Positions 18,585 through 27,777 of a stretch of 64,000 nucleotides of DNA are shown piece by piece. Position 1 is the first letter of the stretch; each line of letters begins with the position of its first letter. Under the pieces are notes generated by a model. That model did not search any database. It had not been told where the DNA came from and worked only from the letters and a program-made list of their open reading frames with translations. A program made the translations under genes and the position numbers. Source of the DNA: Xanthomonas euvesicatoria pv. euvesicatoria (GTDB lineage: Bacteria; Pseudomonadota; Gammaproteobacteria; Xanthomonadales; Xanthomonadaceae); contig NZ_JAJIUJ010000038.1 in assembly GCF_020880415.1 (NCBI RefSeq), positions 62,001 through 126,000 on the forward strand, written 5' to 3'.

Positions 18585-18613
18585 GGGATTCGGGATTGGG
18601 GAGTAGGGATTCG
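18585..18613. repeat. GGGATTCGGG-type dispersed repeat before the LOG gene
   Basis: Tandem variants of GGGATTCGG/GGGATTGGGGA immediately ahead of the LOG gene start. An inverted partner (tandem AATCCC units) lies at 18765-18795, so the two flank the lpdA-LOG gap in opposite orientations. Confidence 0.7.
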
Positions 18614-18692
18614 TAAAAGCGGGGGCGCGCCGCGTCGATGTCATCTGGAAAGCCGTGGAATGCACGTTGCACGACTGTTCTGACTGGGCCTG

Positions 18693-18724
18693 AAAAACTT
18701 AACGCCGGAATCTACCCGGCGTTA
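18693..18724 (-). terminator. Rho-independent terminator of the sucA-sucB-lpdA operon
   Basis: TAACGCCGG (18700-18708) and CCGGCGTTA (18716-18724) form a perfect 9-bp stem with a 7-nt loop. On the minus strand it is followed by AGTTTTT. It lies about 75 bp past the lpdA stop. Confidence 0.8.
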
Positions 18725-18764
18725 TGTCATGGCTGGGAATAGTCAGAGGCGGGAACCGCAGTTG

Positions 18765-18795
18765 CGAATCCCAACTCCCGAATCCCAAATCCCGG
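18765..18795. repeat. AATCCC-type dispersed repeat after lpdA
   Basis: Three tandem AATCCC-containing units ending in CCCGGC directly after the lpdA stop, in inverted orientation to the copy at 18585-18613. Confidence 0.65.
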
Positions 18796-18797
18796 CC

Positions 18798-20240
18798 TCA
18801 GTTAGCCTTATGAATCGCGCGCTTGCTCACCGCCATGGCGGCATCGTGGATCGCTTCGGACAGCGTCGGATGCGCGTGGCAGATGCGCGCCAGGTCGTCG
18901 GCCGAACCGTTGAACTCCATGGTCAGCACGCCTTCGTGCACCAGCTCGGACACGCCCACGCCCACCAAGTGCATGCCCAGCACGCGGTCGGTTTCGGCAT
19001 CGGCGATGACCTTGACGAAGCCGGCTGGCTCGCCCATGGCCACCGCGCGGCCGATCGCTGCGAACGGGAAGCTGCCGGCCTTGTAGGCGACGCCTTCGGC
19101 CTTCAACTGCTGCTCGGTCTTGCCGACCCAGGCGATTTCCGGCTCGGTGTAGATGACCCACGGAATGGTGTCGAAGTTGACGTGACCCGGCAGGCCGGCA
19201 ATCAGCTCCGCCACCGCGATGCCTTCCTCGAAGCCCTTGTGCGCCAGCATCGGGCCGCGCACGCAGTCACCGATCGCCCACACGCCATCCACGCCGGTGT
19301 GGCAATGCCCATCGACCTCGATCTGGCCGCGGTCGGTGACCTTGACGCCCGTGCCTTCGGCCAGCAGGTTCTTGGTGGCGGCCTTGCGGCCCACGGCCAC
19401 CAGCAACTTGTCCACGGTCAGGGTCTGCTCGCCGGCCGCGTCGGTGTAGCTGAGCACCACCTGCTTGGCATCGCCACTGCCGGTGATCTCGGTCTTGCTG
19501 ACCTTGGCGCCCAGCTTGATGTCCAGACCCTGCTTCTTGAATTCCTTCAGCGCGGTCTTGGCAACCTCGGCATCGGCCAGCGCCAGGAAGTCCGGCAGCG
19601 CCTCGAGGATGGTGACCTCGGCGCCCAGGCGCTTCCACACGCTGCCCAGCTCCAGACCGATCACGCCGGCGCCGATGACCGCCAGACGCTTGGGAACGGC
19701 GGTGAAATCCAGGCCGCCGACGTTGTCGACGATGGTGTCGCCGTCGAACTTGGCGAACGGCAGTTCGATCGACTCCGAACCGGCCGCCAGGATCACGTTG
19801 GTGCCCTTGAGTTCGATCTCGCCGCCTTCGTGCTGGGTCACCTTGACGATGTTGCCCGGCAGCAACTGGCCGAAGCCGTAGTACGGAGTGATCTTGTTGG
19901 CCTTGAACAGCATCGCGATGCCGCCGGTGAACTGCTTCACGATCTTGTCCTTGCGGCCGATCATGGTGGGCACGTCCATCTTGGCGTCGTTGAAGCTGAT
20001 GCCGTGGTCGCCGAACAGGTGCCCCATGTTCCAGAACTGGCGCGAGGAATCCAGCAGCGCCTTGGACGGAATGCAGCCCACGCGCAGGCAGGTGCCGCCC
20101 AGCGCCGGCTTGCCGTCCTTGCCCAATGCCGCGTCGATGCAGGCGACCTTCATGCCCAGCTGCGCCGCACGGATGGCGGCGTGATAACCGGCCGGACCGG
20201 CACCGATGACGACGACGTCGAATTGTTCTTGTTCGCTCAT
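18798..20240 (-). CDS. lpdA: Dihydrolipoyl dehydrogenase (E3)
   Basis: FAD enzyme re-oxidising the lipoyl group of E2, passing electrons to NAD+. The 480 residues have the FAD motif VVVIGAGPAGYHAAIRAAQL, the redox pair Cys51/Cys56 in GGTCLRVGCIPSK, the NAD motif RLAVIGAGVIGLELGSVWKR, the second FAD segment GVWAIGDCVRGPMLAHKGFE and the C-terminal His-Glu site HAHPTLSEAIHDA. Third gene of the leftward sucA-sucB-lpdA operon; the 111-bp gap to sucB contains an inverted pair of GGGATTCG repeats that can form a hairpin. Confidence 0.98.
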   Translation of the reverse strand: MSEQEQFDVVVIGAGPAGYHAAIRAAQLGMKVACIDAALGKDGKPALGGTCLRVGCIPSKALLDSSRQFWNMGHLFGDHGISFNDAKMDVPTMIGRKDKIVKQFTGGIAMLFKANKITPYYGFGQLLPGNIVKVTQHEGGEIELKGTNVILAAGSESIELPFAKFDGDTIVDNVGGLDFTAVPKRLAVIGAGVIGLELGSVWKRLGAEVTILEALPDFLALADAEVAKTALKEFKKQGLDIKLGAKVSKTEITGSGDAKQVVLSYTDAAGEQTLTVDKLLVAVGRKAATKNLLAEGTGVKVTDRGQIEVDGHCHTGVDGVWAIGDCVRGPMLAHKGFEEGIAVAELIAGLPGHVNFDTIPWVIYTEPEIAWVGKTEQQLKAEGVAYKAGSFPFAAIGRAVAMGEPAGFVKVIADAETDRVLGMHLVGVGVSELVHEGVLTMEFNGSADDLARICHAHPTLSEAIHDAAMAVSKRAIHKAN

Positions 20241-20255
20241 TCTTCGCTCACGAGA

Positions 20256-20345
20256 TTAGGAATTGGGGATTGGGGATTCGCAAAACGCAGGATGCTCGAG
20301 ACCGGGATGCTTTCGCCATCCCGAATCCCGAATCACCAATCCCGG
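20256..20345. repeat. Inverted pair of GGGATTCG-type repeats between sucB and lpdA
   Basis: A GGAATTGGGGATTGGGGA-type unit at 20256-20280 faces an AATCCCGAATC-type unit at 20319-20345, about 38 bp apart, so the transcript can form a long stem. No T-run follows. Confidence 0.7.
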
Positions 20346-20351
20346 CTTTCA

Positions 20352-21566
20352 TCACAGACCGAACAGCATGCGGCCCGGGTTTTCCAGCTGATTCTTGATG
20401 TCGACCAGGAACTGCACCGAATCCTTGCCGTCGATGATGCGGTGGTCATAGGACAGCGCCAGGTACATCATCGGGGCGATCACGACCTGGCCGTTCTCGG
20501 CGATCGGACGTTCCTTGATCGCGTGCATGCCCAGGATGGCGCTCTGCGGCGGGTTGATGATCGGCGTGGACAGCAGCGAGCCGAAGGTGCCGCCGTTGGT
20601 GATGGTGAAGGTGCCACCCTGAAGGTCGTCCAGGCCCAGCTTGCCGGCGCGCGCCTTGGCGGCGTAGTCGGCAATGCCTTGCTCGACATCGGCGAACGAC
20701 TGGCGCTCGACGTTACGCAGCACCGGCGTGACCAGGCCCTTGTCGGTCGACACCGCGATCGAGATGTCGCTGTAGCCGTGATAGATGATGTCGTCGCCGT
20801 CGATCGAGGCGTTGACCAGCGGGAAGCGCTGCAGCGCGTTGGCGGCGGCCTTGACGAAGAAGCTCATGAAACCGAGCTTGATGCCGTGTGCCTTCTGGAA
20901 CTCGTCCTGCAGTTCCTTGCGTGCGGCCGACACCTTGGCGAGGTTGACCTCGTTGAAGGTGGTCAGCATCGCGGTGGAGTTCTTGGACTCCATCAGGCGC
21001 TTGGCAATGGTCTTGCGCACGCGGGTCATCGGCACGCGCTCTTCCGGACGGGCGCCCGAGGCCTTGCCGACGCCGCCGGCCTTGGCGAAGTTGACGATGT
21101 CTTCCTTGGTGACCGCGCCACGACGGCCGGTGCCTTCGACCTGCGACGGGTCCACGCCCTGGGTGATTGCGGAGAAACGCGCACCCGGCGGCAGCGCATC
21201 GGCAGCCGACTTGGACGCAGCAGCAGGCGCGGCGGCGGCAGCCGGTGCCGGAGCGGCGGCCGGCGCAGCAGCGGCAGGCGCCGGTGCATCGGCCTTCTTC
21301 TCTTCAGCCGGTGCAGCGGCAGCCACGGCGCCTTCTTCGATGATCGCCAGAATCTGGTTGCTGGTGACCGTGCTGCCGGTGTCGAACTTGATTTCCTTCA
21401 GTACGCCGTCGACCGGCGAAGGAACTTCCAACACGACCTTGTCGGTTTCCAGGTCGACCAGATTCTCGTCGCGCTTGACCGCTTCGCCGGCCTTCTTGTG
21501 CCAGCTGGCGATGGTGGCGTCGGAAACGGATTCGGGCAGTACCGGAACTTTGACTTCGGTGGCCAT
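20352..21566 (-). CDS. sucB: Dihydrolipoamide succinyltransferase (E2 of 2-oxoglutarate dehydrogenase)
   Basis: Core enzyme transferring succinyl groups to CoA in the TCA cycle. 404 residues: an N-terminal lipoyl domain with the lipoylated Lys in [11 protein letters not shown] (about residue 43), a flexible Ala/Pro linker (about 80-118), a peripheral-subunit-binding domain ([20 protein letters not shown]), and a catalytic acyltransferase domain from about residue 175 ending [20 protein letters not shown]. The active-site His and Asp of the HRxxDG motif are both present. It is 42 bp downstream of sucA. Confidence 0.98.
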   Translation of the reverse strand: MATEVKVPVLPESVSDATIASWHKKAGEAVKRDENLVDLETDKVVLEVPSPVDGVLKEIKFDTGSTVTSNQILAIIEEGAVAAAAPAEEKKADAPAPAAAAPAAAPAPAAAAAPAAASKSAADALPPGARFSAITQGVDPSQVEGTGRRGAVTKEDIVNFAKAGGVGKASGARPEERVPMTRVRKTIAKRLMESKNSTAMLTTFNEVNLAKVSAARKELQDEFQKAHGIKLGFMSFFVKAAANALQRFPLVNASIDGDDIIYHGYSDISIAVSTDKGLVTPVLRNVERQSFADVEQGIADYAAKARAGKLGLDDLQGGTFTITNGGTFGSLLSTPIINPPQSAILGMHAIKERPIAENGQVVIAPMMYLALSYDHRIIDGKDSVQFLVDIKNQLENPGRMLFGL

Positions 21567-21608
21567 TCGGGGAGCGTCCTAGGGTTTTCGTTCTTTGGGG
21601 AAGAGGAG

Positions 21609-24437
21609 TTATTCAGCGACTTGGTCGTTGAACGGGTTGAGCAGCGCATCGGCGACCAGCTTCTGCTGCTCGATGATGTGGTCGGCCATGTGGCCGGCGG
21701 CAGGCGAGGGCGAACGGGCACGGCCGGCGTAATGCAGGCTCTGACCGCCGGCCAGGCAGAAGTTGAGGTGGTGGCGGATCTGGTACCACGCACCCTGGTT
21801 CTGCGGCTCTTCCTGGCACCACACCACATCGGTGGCGTTGCCGTAGGCCTTGAGCTCGGCCGCCAGCTGCGCGCGCGGGAACGGATACAGCTGTTCGATG
21901 CGCACGATGGCAACGTCGTCCTGGCCGCGCTTGGTCTGGTCTTCGAGCAGGTCGTAATAGACCTTGCCCGAGCACAGCACCACGCGCTTGACCTTGGCCG
22001 CGTCGGCCTTGGCGTCCGGGATCAGATGCTGGAACTGACCGTCGGCCAGTTCTTCCAGGCTCGACACCGCCAGCTTGTGGCGCAGCAACGATTTGGGCGT
22101 CATCACCACCAGCGGCTTGCGGGTGGTCATGCGCATCTGGCGGCGGATCATGTGGAAGCACTGCGCCGGCGTGGTCGGTACGCAGACCAGCATGTTCTCC
22201 AGCGCGCACAGCTGCAGGAAGCGCTCCAGACGTGCGGAGCTGTGTTCCGGGCCCTGGCCTTCGTAGCCGTGCGGCAGGAACAGCGAGAGGCCCGCGATGC
22301 GGCCCCACTTGGCTTCGCCGGCGGCGATGAACTGGTCGATCACCACCTGCGCGCCGTTGGCGAAGTCGCCGAACTGCGCTTCCCAGATGCACAGTGCATT
22401 CGGGTCGGTGGTGGAGTAGCCGTATTCGAAGCCCATCACCGCTTCTTCGCTCAGCAACGAGTCGATGACGGTGGCGTCTTCCGGGTTCTGCACCAGCTGG
22501 CGCAGCGGCAGATAGTAGTCGTCGGTCTTCTGGTCATGCAGGATCGCGTGACGGTGGAAGAACGTGCCGCGGCCGGCGTCCTGGCCAACCAGACGCAGCT
22601 TGTGGCCTTCGGCCAGCAGCGTGGCGTAGGCCAGGTTTTCGGCAAAGCCCCAGTCGCCGGGCTGATCGCCGGCAGCCATCTTGACGCGATCTTCGTAGAT
22701 CTTCGCCACGCGGGCGTGCAGTTCGACGCCTTCCGGGATGGTGGTGATCAGCTTGGCCAGACGGTCCAGCTGGTCGCGCTTGACGCGCGTGTCCACCGGA
22801 TCGGCAGCGGTTCCGACCAGGTACTTGGACCAATCGATGGCGAATTCGTCCGGCTTGCGCTTGGCCAGTTCGGTGGTGTATTCGCCCGAATCCAGCTTGT
22901 TGCGGTAGCCGTCCACCAGTGCCTTGGCCTCGTCGGCGCTCAGCACGCCTTCGCTTTCCAGCTTGGCGGCATACAGCTCGCGGGTGGTCTTGTGCTTGCG
23001 GATGGTCTGGTACATCACCGGCTGGGTCGCTGCCGGTTCGTCGGCTTCGTTATGGCCCCAACGGCGGTAGCACACCAGATCGATGACCACGTCCTTCTTG
23101 AACTGCTGGCGGAACTCGTAGGCCAGCTTGGACACGAACATCACCGCGTCCGGGTCGTCGCCGTTCACGTGGAAGACCGGCGCGCCGATCATCTTGGCCA
23201 CGTCGGTGCAGTACAGCGTGGAACGGGCGTCGTCGCGGGTGCTGGTGGTGAAGCCGATCTGGTTGTTGACCACGATGTGCACGGTGCCGCCGACCGCGAA
23301 ACCGCGCGCCTGCGACATCTGGAACAGCTCCATCACCACGCCCTGGCCGGCGAATGCGGCATCGCCGTGGATCAGGATCGGCAACACGCTCTTGCGCTCG
23401 GCATCGCCGAAACGCTCCTGGCGCGAACGCACGCTGCCGACCACGACCGGGTCGACGATTTCCAGGTGCGAGGGGTTGAAGGCCAGCGCCAGGTGCACCT
23501 GCTTGTCCGTGCCAACGGCAATGTCGGCCGAGAAGCCCATGTGGTACTTGACGTCGCCGGTGTGCGCGCGGTCGTCATGGGCATGCTCGAACTTGCCTTC
23601 GAATTCGTCGAACAGCTTGCGCGGATTCTTGCCCAGCGTATTGACCAGCACGTTGAGGCGGCCGCGGTGGGCCATGCCGATCACGATGTCCTTGACCTGA
23701 TCGTTGCCGGACTGGCGAATGATCTCGTCCATCATCGGGATCAGCGAATCGCCGCCTTCCAGCGAGAAACGCTTCTGACCGACGTACTTGGTGTGCAGGT
23801 AGCGCTCCAGGCCTTCGGCAGCGGTGAGCCGCTCCAGGGTGCGCTTGCGGCTGGCCGCATCGCCGGCAATCTTGCCGCCGGCGTCTTCCAGGCGCTTGTA
23901 GATCCACTGGCGCTGGTCGAACTCCTGGATGTGCATGAACTCGGCGCCGATGCTGCTGGCGTACGTCGCCTTCAGGCGCGTCAGCAGATCCTTGAGCTTC
24001 ATCCGCGGCTGGCCACCGACGCCGCCGGTGCTGAATTCGCTGTCCAGATCGGCCTGGGACAGGCTGTGGAACGGCAGGTCCAGGTCGGGCGGGTTGACCG
24101 GCGGGACCAGGCCCAGCGGGTCGAGCTGTGCGCCGAGGTGGCCACGGGCGCGGTAGGCGGTGATTAGACGGCCGACATTGCGCTCGCGCTCGTCACTGGC
24201 GCCTGCGCCGGTGCCGGCGTTGGCAGCCTGCTTGGAAGCGGTGAGGATGTGGGCGATGGCCGCCGAATGCGGGACGTCACCGGCACCGCGACCTTCGAAA
24301 CCATCGAAGTAGCTCTTCCACTTCGGATCGACACTGTCCGGGGCGACGAGGTACTGCTCGTACAGATCCTCGATATAGGCGGCGTTGCCGCCGGCGAGCT
24401 GCGATGACTGCGCGAACTGCTTTAGGAGATTATCCAC
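21609..24437 (-). CDS. sucA: 2-oxoglutarate dehydrogenase E1 component
   Basis: Thiamine-diphosphate enzyme decarboxylating 2-oxoglutarate and reductively succinylating lipoyl-E2. From GTG 24437 it has 942 residues starting MDNLLKQFAQSSQLAGGNAA; E1 N-terminal segment YIEDLYEQYLVAPDSVDPKW, active-site GMAHRGRLNVLVNTLGKNP, ThDP/Mg2+ site HGDAAFAGQGVVME, and the transketolase-like C-terminal half (FEYGYSTTDPNALCIWEAQF) are all present. The frame is open to 24581, but the extra N-terminal residues do not resemble the family. First gene of sucA-sucB-lpdA. Confidence 0.97.
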   Translation of the reverse strand: MDNLLKQFAQSSQLAGGNAAYIEDLYEQYLVAPDSVDPKWKSYFDGFEGRGAGDVPHSAAIAHILTASKQAANAGTGAGASDERERNVGRLITAYRARGHLGAQLDPLGLVPPVNPPDLDLPFHSLSQADLDSEFSTGGVGGQPRMKLKDLLTRLKATYASSIGAEFMHIQEFDQRQWIYKRLEDAGGKIAGDAASRKRTLERLTAAEGLERYLHTKYVGQKRFSLEGGDSLIPMMDEIIRQSGNDQVKDIVIGMAHRGRLNVLVNTLGKNPRKLFDEFEGKFEHAHDDRAHTGDVKYHMGFSADIAVGTDKQVHLALAFNPSHLEIVDPVVVGSVRSRQERFGDAERKSVLPILIHGDAAFAGQGVVMELFQMSQARGFAVGGTVHIVVNNQIGFTTSTRDDARSTLYCTDVAKMIGAPVFHVNGDDPDAVMFVSKLAYEFRQQFKKDVVIDLVCYRRWGHNEADEPAATQPVMYQTIRKHKTTRELYAAKLESEGVLSADEAKALVDGYRNKLDSGEYTTELAKRKPDEFAIDWSKYLVGTAADPVDTRVKRDQLDRLAKLITTIPEGVELHARVAKIYEDRVKMAAGDQPGDWGFAENLAYATLLAEGHKLRLVGQDAGRGTFFHRHAILHDQKTDDYYLPLRQLVQNPEDATVIDSLLSEEAVMGFEYGYSTTDPNALCIWEAQFGDFANGAQVVIDQFIAAGEAKWGRIAGLSLFLPHGYEGQGPEHSSARLERFLQLCALENMLVCVPTTPAQCFHMIRRQMRMTTRKPLVVMTPKSLLRHKLAVSSLEELADGQFQHLIPDAKADAAKVKRVVLCSGKVYYDLLEDQTKRGQDDVAIVRIEQLYPFPRAQLAAELKAYGNATDVVWCQEEPQNQGAWYQIRHHLNFCLAGGQSLHYAGRARSPSPAAGHMADHIIEQQKLVADALLNPFNDQVAE

Positions 24438-24522
24438 GATGGTAAGTCGGGTCTGCTGTGGGGATGATTGTGCGGAAGCGGCAGGGCGAGATGCCCCATC
24501 GGTCGGTCTCAAATCTCGAAAA

Positions 24523-24528
24523 ATTATA
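24523..24528 (-). promoter_or_regulatory. Possible -10 element of the sucA operon promoter
   Basis: Reads TATAAT on the minus strand, 86 bp ahead of the sucA GTG. No convincing -35 lies 16-18 bp upstream, so it may need an activator. A CCCCCT...AGGGGG 6-bp inverted repeat abuts it at 24530-24550. Confidence 0.35.
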
Positions 24529-24617
24529 CCCCCTTGCGCTAGTGAGGGGGCGTCTGCAAGCTGACCGGCGGGGTAGACCAATTGCGCGCGCGCCTACGTG
24601 CAAGGGGCGCTTTGGGG

Positions 24618-25547
24618 TCAGATGCCGAGCGCGCGCGGCTCGTTCCAGAGCGCGCTGCGCTCCCATATCTGCGCGAATTCGCGCTCCAACTGGCGGCTGC
24701 GCGCTGCGCCCGACAGCCAGGTTTCGCCATCATCGAAGCGATGACCTGTTGGACGAAAGTAGTAGGCGTCGTCGCCGACGACATAGGCCGATGCAAAACT
24801 TGCATCGACCGGGTCGCTGACCGCGCGGAACCGGAACACGCTGGGCAGGCGCTGTGCCAGGCGCAGCATCGCGCTGCAGCTGGCCGCGGCGCTGGCGGTG
24901 TCCTGCACCAGGACATGTACGCGCTTGTCGTGGCGGGCGGTGGCGAAACGGCGCAGCGCATCCAGCACCGCCGCGTTGTCGAACAGGGGCGGGTCCAGGG
25001 CGCGGGTGTAGATGAGCACCTGGCGGCGCGCGGCGCACAGCAGCCCGGTGGTGGCGGCCAGGGCTGCGGTGAAGGTGTCCACTGCCATCGGGCCGTCGAG
25101 GCGACGGTGCACGACGGTGCCGGGCGCATCGCGGGCCTGGCCGATGCGCTCGGGTGAAAGGGGAGGCGCGTCGGGCAGAAAGCCCTGGCGCGCGAAGACC
25201 GCTTCCGCAGCTGGGGTGGGACATGCGTGCAGGCCGGGCCAGCCGTGCTGCCGTGCCGCGTCGACCGCGGCAGCGAGCAGTTGGTCCGCCACGCCACGGC
25301 GGCGCCAGTCGGGCAGAACGCCGAGCCGGTCGAGACGGCGGTCGGCGGTGAGCCGCACCGAGGCGATCAACTGGCCGTCGTCGGTGCGCGCTGCCAGATG
25401 CAGGCTGAGTGGGTCCAGTGCATCCCACTCGACACCGCTGGTGTCGCCCGCGGTGTCAGTGGCACAGGCCGGCCGCAGCGCACGCAGCGCCGCGGCGTCG
25501 GCGGCCGGGTCCAGCGTGACGATCTGCGGTCTGGCGTGCGCGCTCAT
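24618..25547 (-). CDS. GNAT acetyltransferase with an extra C-terminal domain
   Basis: 309 residues starting MSAHARPQIVTLDPAADAAA. Residues ~1-150 form a GNAT fold: LIASVRLTADRRLDRLGVLP then the acetyl-CoA loop DWRRRGVADQLLAAAV and EAVFARQGFLPDAPPLSPER. The C-terminal ~150 residues (RRQVLIYTRALDPPLFDNAA, VHVLVQDTASAAASCSAMLR, YVVGDDAYYFRPTGHRFDDG) form a separate domain that looks somewhat like a phospholipase-D-type fold without its HKD motif; I do not know its function. Start ATG 25547 overlaps the stop of the oxygenase gene by ATGA. Substrate unknown; the pairing with a ribosomal oxygenase could mean translation-related modification, but that is inference. Confidence 0.85.
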   Translation of the reverse strand: MSAHARPQIVTLDPAADAAALRALRPACATDTAGDTSGVEWDALDPLSLHLAARTDDGQLIASVRLTADRRLDRLGVLPDWRRRGVADQLLAAAVDAARQHGWPGLHACPTPAAEAVFARQGFLPDAPPLSPERIGQARDAPGTVVHRRLDGPMAVDTFTAALAATTGLLCAARRQVLIYTRALDPPLFDNAAVLDALRRFATARHDKRVHVLVQDTASAAASCSAMLRLAQRLPSVFRFRAVSDPVDASFASAYVVGDDAYYFRPTGHRFDDGETWLSGAARSRQLEREFAQIWERSALWNEPRALGI

Positions 25548-27031
25548 GCAGGCTTGGTGGCGTCGTCGCTGTCGTCGGAATCGGTCTCGTCGGCGATCGC
25601 GCTGTCGACTTCCTGCTCGGCTTCGGCGGCGTCGCCGGGTTCGACATCGGCCTGCAGCGCCTCTGCCGGGGTGTCGGCAGAGGCGGCAACCTGTTCGACA
25701 TCGGCGTCGGCATCGATGTCCCCGTCCGCCTCCGGCGCGTCGTCGTCGGCGTCTTGGTCGTCGTGGTCGGCCGACACGCTCAGGGCATGCGCGTGGTCGT
25801 CGTCTGCGATGTCGTCCTCGGCATCTTCGTGGGCGCGCTGGTAGTGGCCCTGTGCCAGCAGCTCCAGCACCACCTCGCGGCCACGCGGGGACAACTGCGC
25901 GTACAAGGTGCCGTCGATCTCTTCGGCTGCCGCCAGCCGGGACGCATCCTTGGCCGACAGCGCAAACTCCAGGCCGCTGCAGAACAGCGTGGCACCGCGC
26001 TTGGCGCGCCGCCAGGCCAGTCGCGACCACGGGTGGCGGTGCAGCAGCACGCCTTCCTCCAGCGCCTGCTCGACCGCTTCGCGCGGGATTGGCTCGGGCG
26101 CCGGCACCACGTCGCCGGAGGCGCGGTAGGTGGTCATGAAGCGGCCGAACCAGTCGCCCAGACGGTCGGGGTCGTTCATGCGCAGCGCATTGAGCGCAGC
26201 GACCACGCGGTTCATCGCGGTGACGTCGATCTCGTAGGGGTCGGCCGGCACCTTGAGGTCTTGGTCGTGATAGCGCACGGCATCGTCTGCATCGGCAATC
26301 AAGGTGTCCAGGTAATCGCCGATCAGCTCGGCCGAGGACGGTGCGCGGGTGCCGATGGAGAAGGTCAGGCAGGCGTCTTCGGCCACGCCGTGGTGCGGGA
26401 TCAGCGGCGGCAGGTAGAGCATGTCGCCCGGGCCCAGCACCCAATCGTGGGTGGGCTTGAACTCGCGCAGCAGCTTGAGCTCGACATCGTCGCGGAACGC
26501 CAGCGGCGTGGCCTTGCGGCCCTGGACGGTGCGCGCATCGATCTGCCAGCGGCGGTGGCCCTGGCCCTGCAGCAGGAACACGTCGTAATGGTCGACGTGC
26601 GCGCCCACCGAACCACCGGTGGCGGCGAAGCTGATCATGATGTCGTCGATGCGCCAGCGCGGCAGGAAGCGGAAGTGCTCCAGCAGGGCACGCACGTCGG
26701 CGTCCCATTTGTCCACGTCCTGCACCAGCAAGGTCCAGTCATGGTCGGGCAGGCCGGGGAAATCGGTTTCCTGGAACGGGCCGGTGCGCACGTCCCAGCC
26801 GTCGGTGGCGCGGTCGTGGCTGATCAGGCGCGCCAGCACGCCGTCTTCGCAGGCCAGCCCGGCCAGGTCTTCCGGCTGCAGCGGCGAGGCGAAATCCGCG
26901 AACGCATTGCGGATCAACAGCGGGTGCTTGTGCCAGTAATTGCGCAGGAAACGCTCGACCGGCATGCCCAGCGGCTGTCCCGGACGGGCCTGGACTTCGA
27001 TGGCAAGTGGGGTCGCTTTACGTACGGCCAT
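25544..27031 (-). CDS. roxA: JmjC/cupin-4 ribosomal oxygenase (RoxA/YcfD type) with acidic C-terminal tail
   Basis: Fe(II)/2-oxoglutarate oxygenase; the E. coli homologue YcfD hydroxylates an Arg of ribosomal protein L16. Of the 495 residues, ~1-390 are the conserved enzyme: FLRNYWHKHPLLIRNAFADF, the iron ligands His145-x-Asp147 in GSVGAHVDHYDVFLLQGQGH, the distal His213 in YLPPLIPHHGVAEDA, and a winged-helix C-domain. Residues ~395-495 are an extra tail made mostly of Asp, Glu, Ala and Val, absent from the E. coli enzyme. ATG 27031 is followed at once by the family N-terminus. Overlaps the GNAT gene. Confidence 0.9.
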   Translation of the reverse strand: MAVRKATPLAIEVQARPGQPLGMPVERFLRNYWHKHPLLIRNAFADFASPLQPEDLAGLACEDGVLARLISHDRATDGWDVRTGPFQETDFPGLPDHDWTLLVQDVDKWDADVRALLEHFRFLPRWRIDDIMISFAATGGSVGAHVDHYDVFLLQGQGHRRWQIDARTVQGRKATPLAFRDDVELKLLREFKPTHDWVLGPGDMLYLPPLIPHHGVAEDACLTFSIGTRAPSSAELIGDYLDTLIADADDAVRYHDQDLKVPADPYEIDVTAMNRVVAALNALRMNDPDRLGDWFGRFMTTYRASGDVVPAPEPIPREAVEQALEEGVLLHRHPWSRLAWRRAKRGATLFCSGLEFALSAKDASRLAAAEEIDGTLYAQLSPRGREVVLELLAQGHYQRAHEDAEDDIADDDHAHALSVSADHDDQDADDDAPEADGDIDADADVEQVAASADTPAEALQADVEPGDAAEAEQEVDSAIADETDSDDSDDATKPA

Positions 27032-27223
27032 GTGGGGTCCTTACACGATGTAGAAGAGAGTGTGGTGCGCGGCATCGGCCGGCGCCAATGGCCTATTGTC
27101 GACTGCCCGCGCCGGATGTCCACCTGTGCGGCGCGCAGCGTGCCGGCTCGCGTTCGCCGCTGCAGGGCTGGTCGGCATTTCCGATCGCTTCTTGATGTCG
27201 ATGGCCTTGCGAGCGGCATGGTG

Positions 27224-27265
27224 GCGCTATCGGCGCACGCCGATCGCCGCGTGCGCCGATAGCGC
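27224..27265. repeat. Perfect 15-bp inverted repeat downstream of the DUF3060-like gene
   Basis: GCGCTATCGGCGCAC (27224-27238) and its exact complement (27251-27265) flank a 12-nt loop, starting 12 bp past the lipoprotein gene stop. It is a strong hairpin in both transcripts but has no T-run; it may be a Rho-linked end or an mRNA stabiliser. Confidence 0.7.
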
Positions 27266-27276
27266 ACCAGCGCGCA

Positions 27277-27777
27277 TCACATCACCTTGTTGCCGCTGCC
27301 ACGGTCGTCCAGTACAGGCTTGCTGGATGGGTTGACGGTGTTGTCGTTGCCCGAAAACCGCACCTGTTTCACGGCGCGCGCGAGCACAAGATTCTTGTTG
27401 CCCTGGATATCCACGCGATCGACATCGGTGAGATTGAGCGTGTTGTCGTGACCGCTCACGCTGAGCTGGCCAAGTTGCTGGTTGAGCACCGTGAAGTTGC
27501 TTCCCTCCAGGCGAATGCTGCGCGCGGTGTCCAGATTCATCGCGCCACGCGAGGCGGTGATGGTGACCGTGCCGCACTCGCCGTGCAGGATCCATTCGCT
27601 GTCATTGCGGGTCAGCCGGACATCCTTGCCGGCACAGTCTGCGCCGCTGGCCGGATCGGTCAGCGTGTTAGATACCGCCGACGGGGCCTGCGCGGCGGGG
27701 CCATCGCCGCCGCATCCGCTCAGTGCGAGGACGCTTCCCAGCGTCAACAGGGTCAGTGCCGTATGAGTGACGCGCAT
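27277..27777 (-). CDS. DUF3060-like envelope lipoprotein
   Basis: 166 residues from ATG 27777, with AGGAG 8 nt upstream. The signal peptide MRVTHTALTLLTLGSVLALS ends in the lipobox LSGC, then a Gly-rich linker. The mature domain has repeated short beta units with a Gly/Asn pattern (SIRLEGSNFTVLNQ, LSVSGHDNTLNLTDVDRVDI, VRFSGNDNTVNPSSKPVLDD), typical of DUF3060 beta-repeat proteins. Function unknown; location periplasmic face of a membrane. It stands alone between roxA and purB, which are on the same strand. Confidence 0.82.
   Translation of the reverse strand: MRVTHTALTLLTLGSVLALSGCGGDGPAAQAPSAVSNTLTDPASGADCAGKDVRLTRNDSEWILHGECGTVTITASRGAMNLDTARSIRLEGSNFTVLNQQLGQLSVSGHDNTLNLTDVDRVDIQGNKNLVLARAVKQVRFSGNDNTVNPSSKPVLDDRGSGNKVM

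Noticed and set aside
18729..24167. A 1812-codon open frame on the plus strand across lpdA-sucB-sucA
   Set aside because: It is the antisense shadow of three well-supported TCA-cycle genes; the long opening follows from GC-rich codon bias, and the translation has no domain.
24618..26708. A 696-codon minus-strand frame joining the GNAT gene to sequence within roxA
   Set aside because: The N-terminal half is a shadow frame of roxA; the real gene starts at ATG 25547 with an ATGA overlap.
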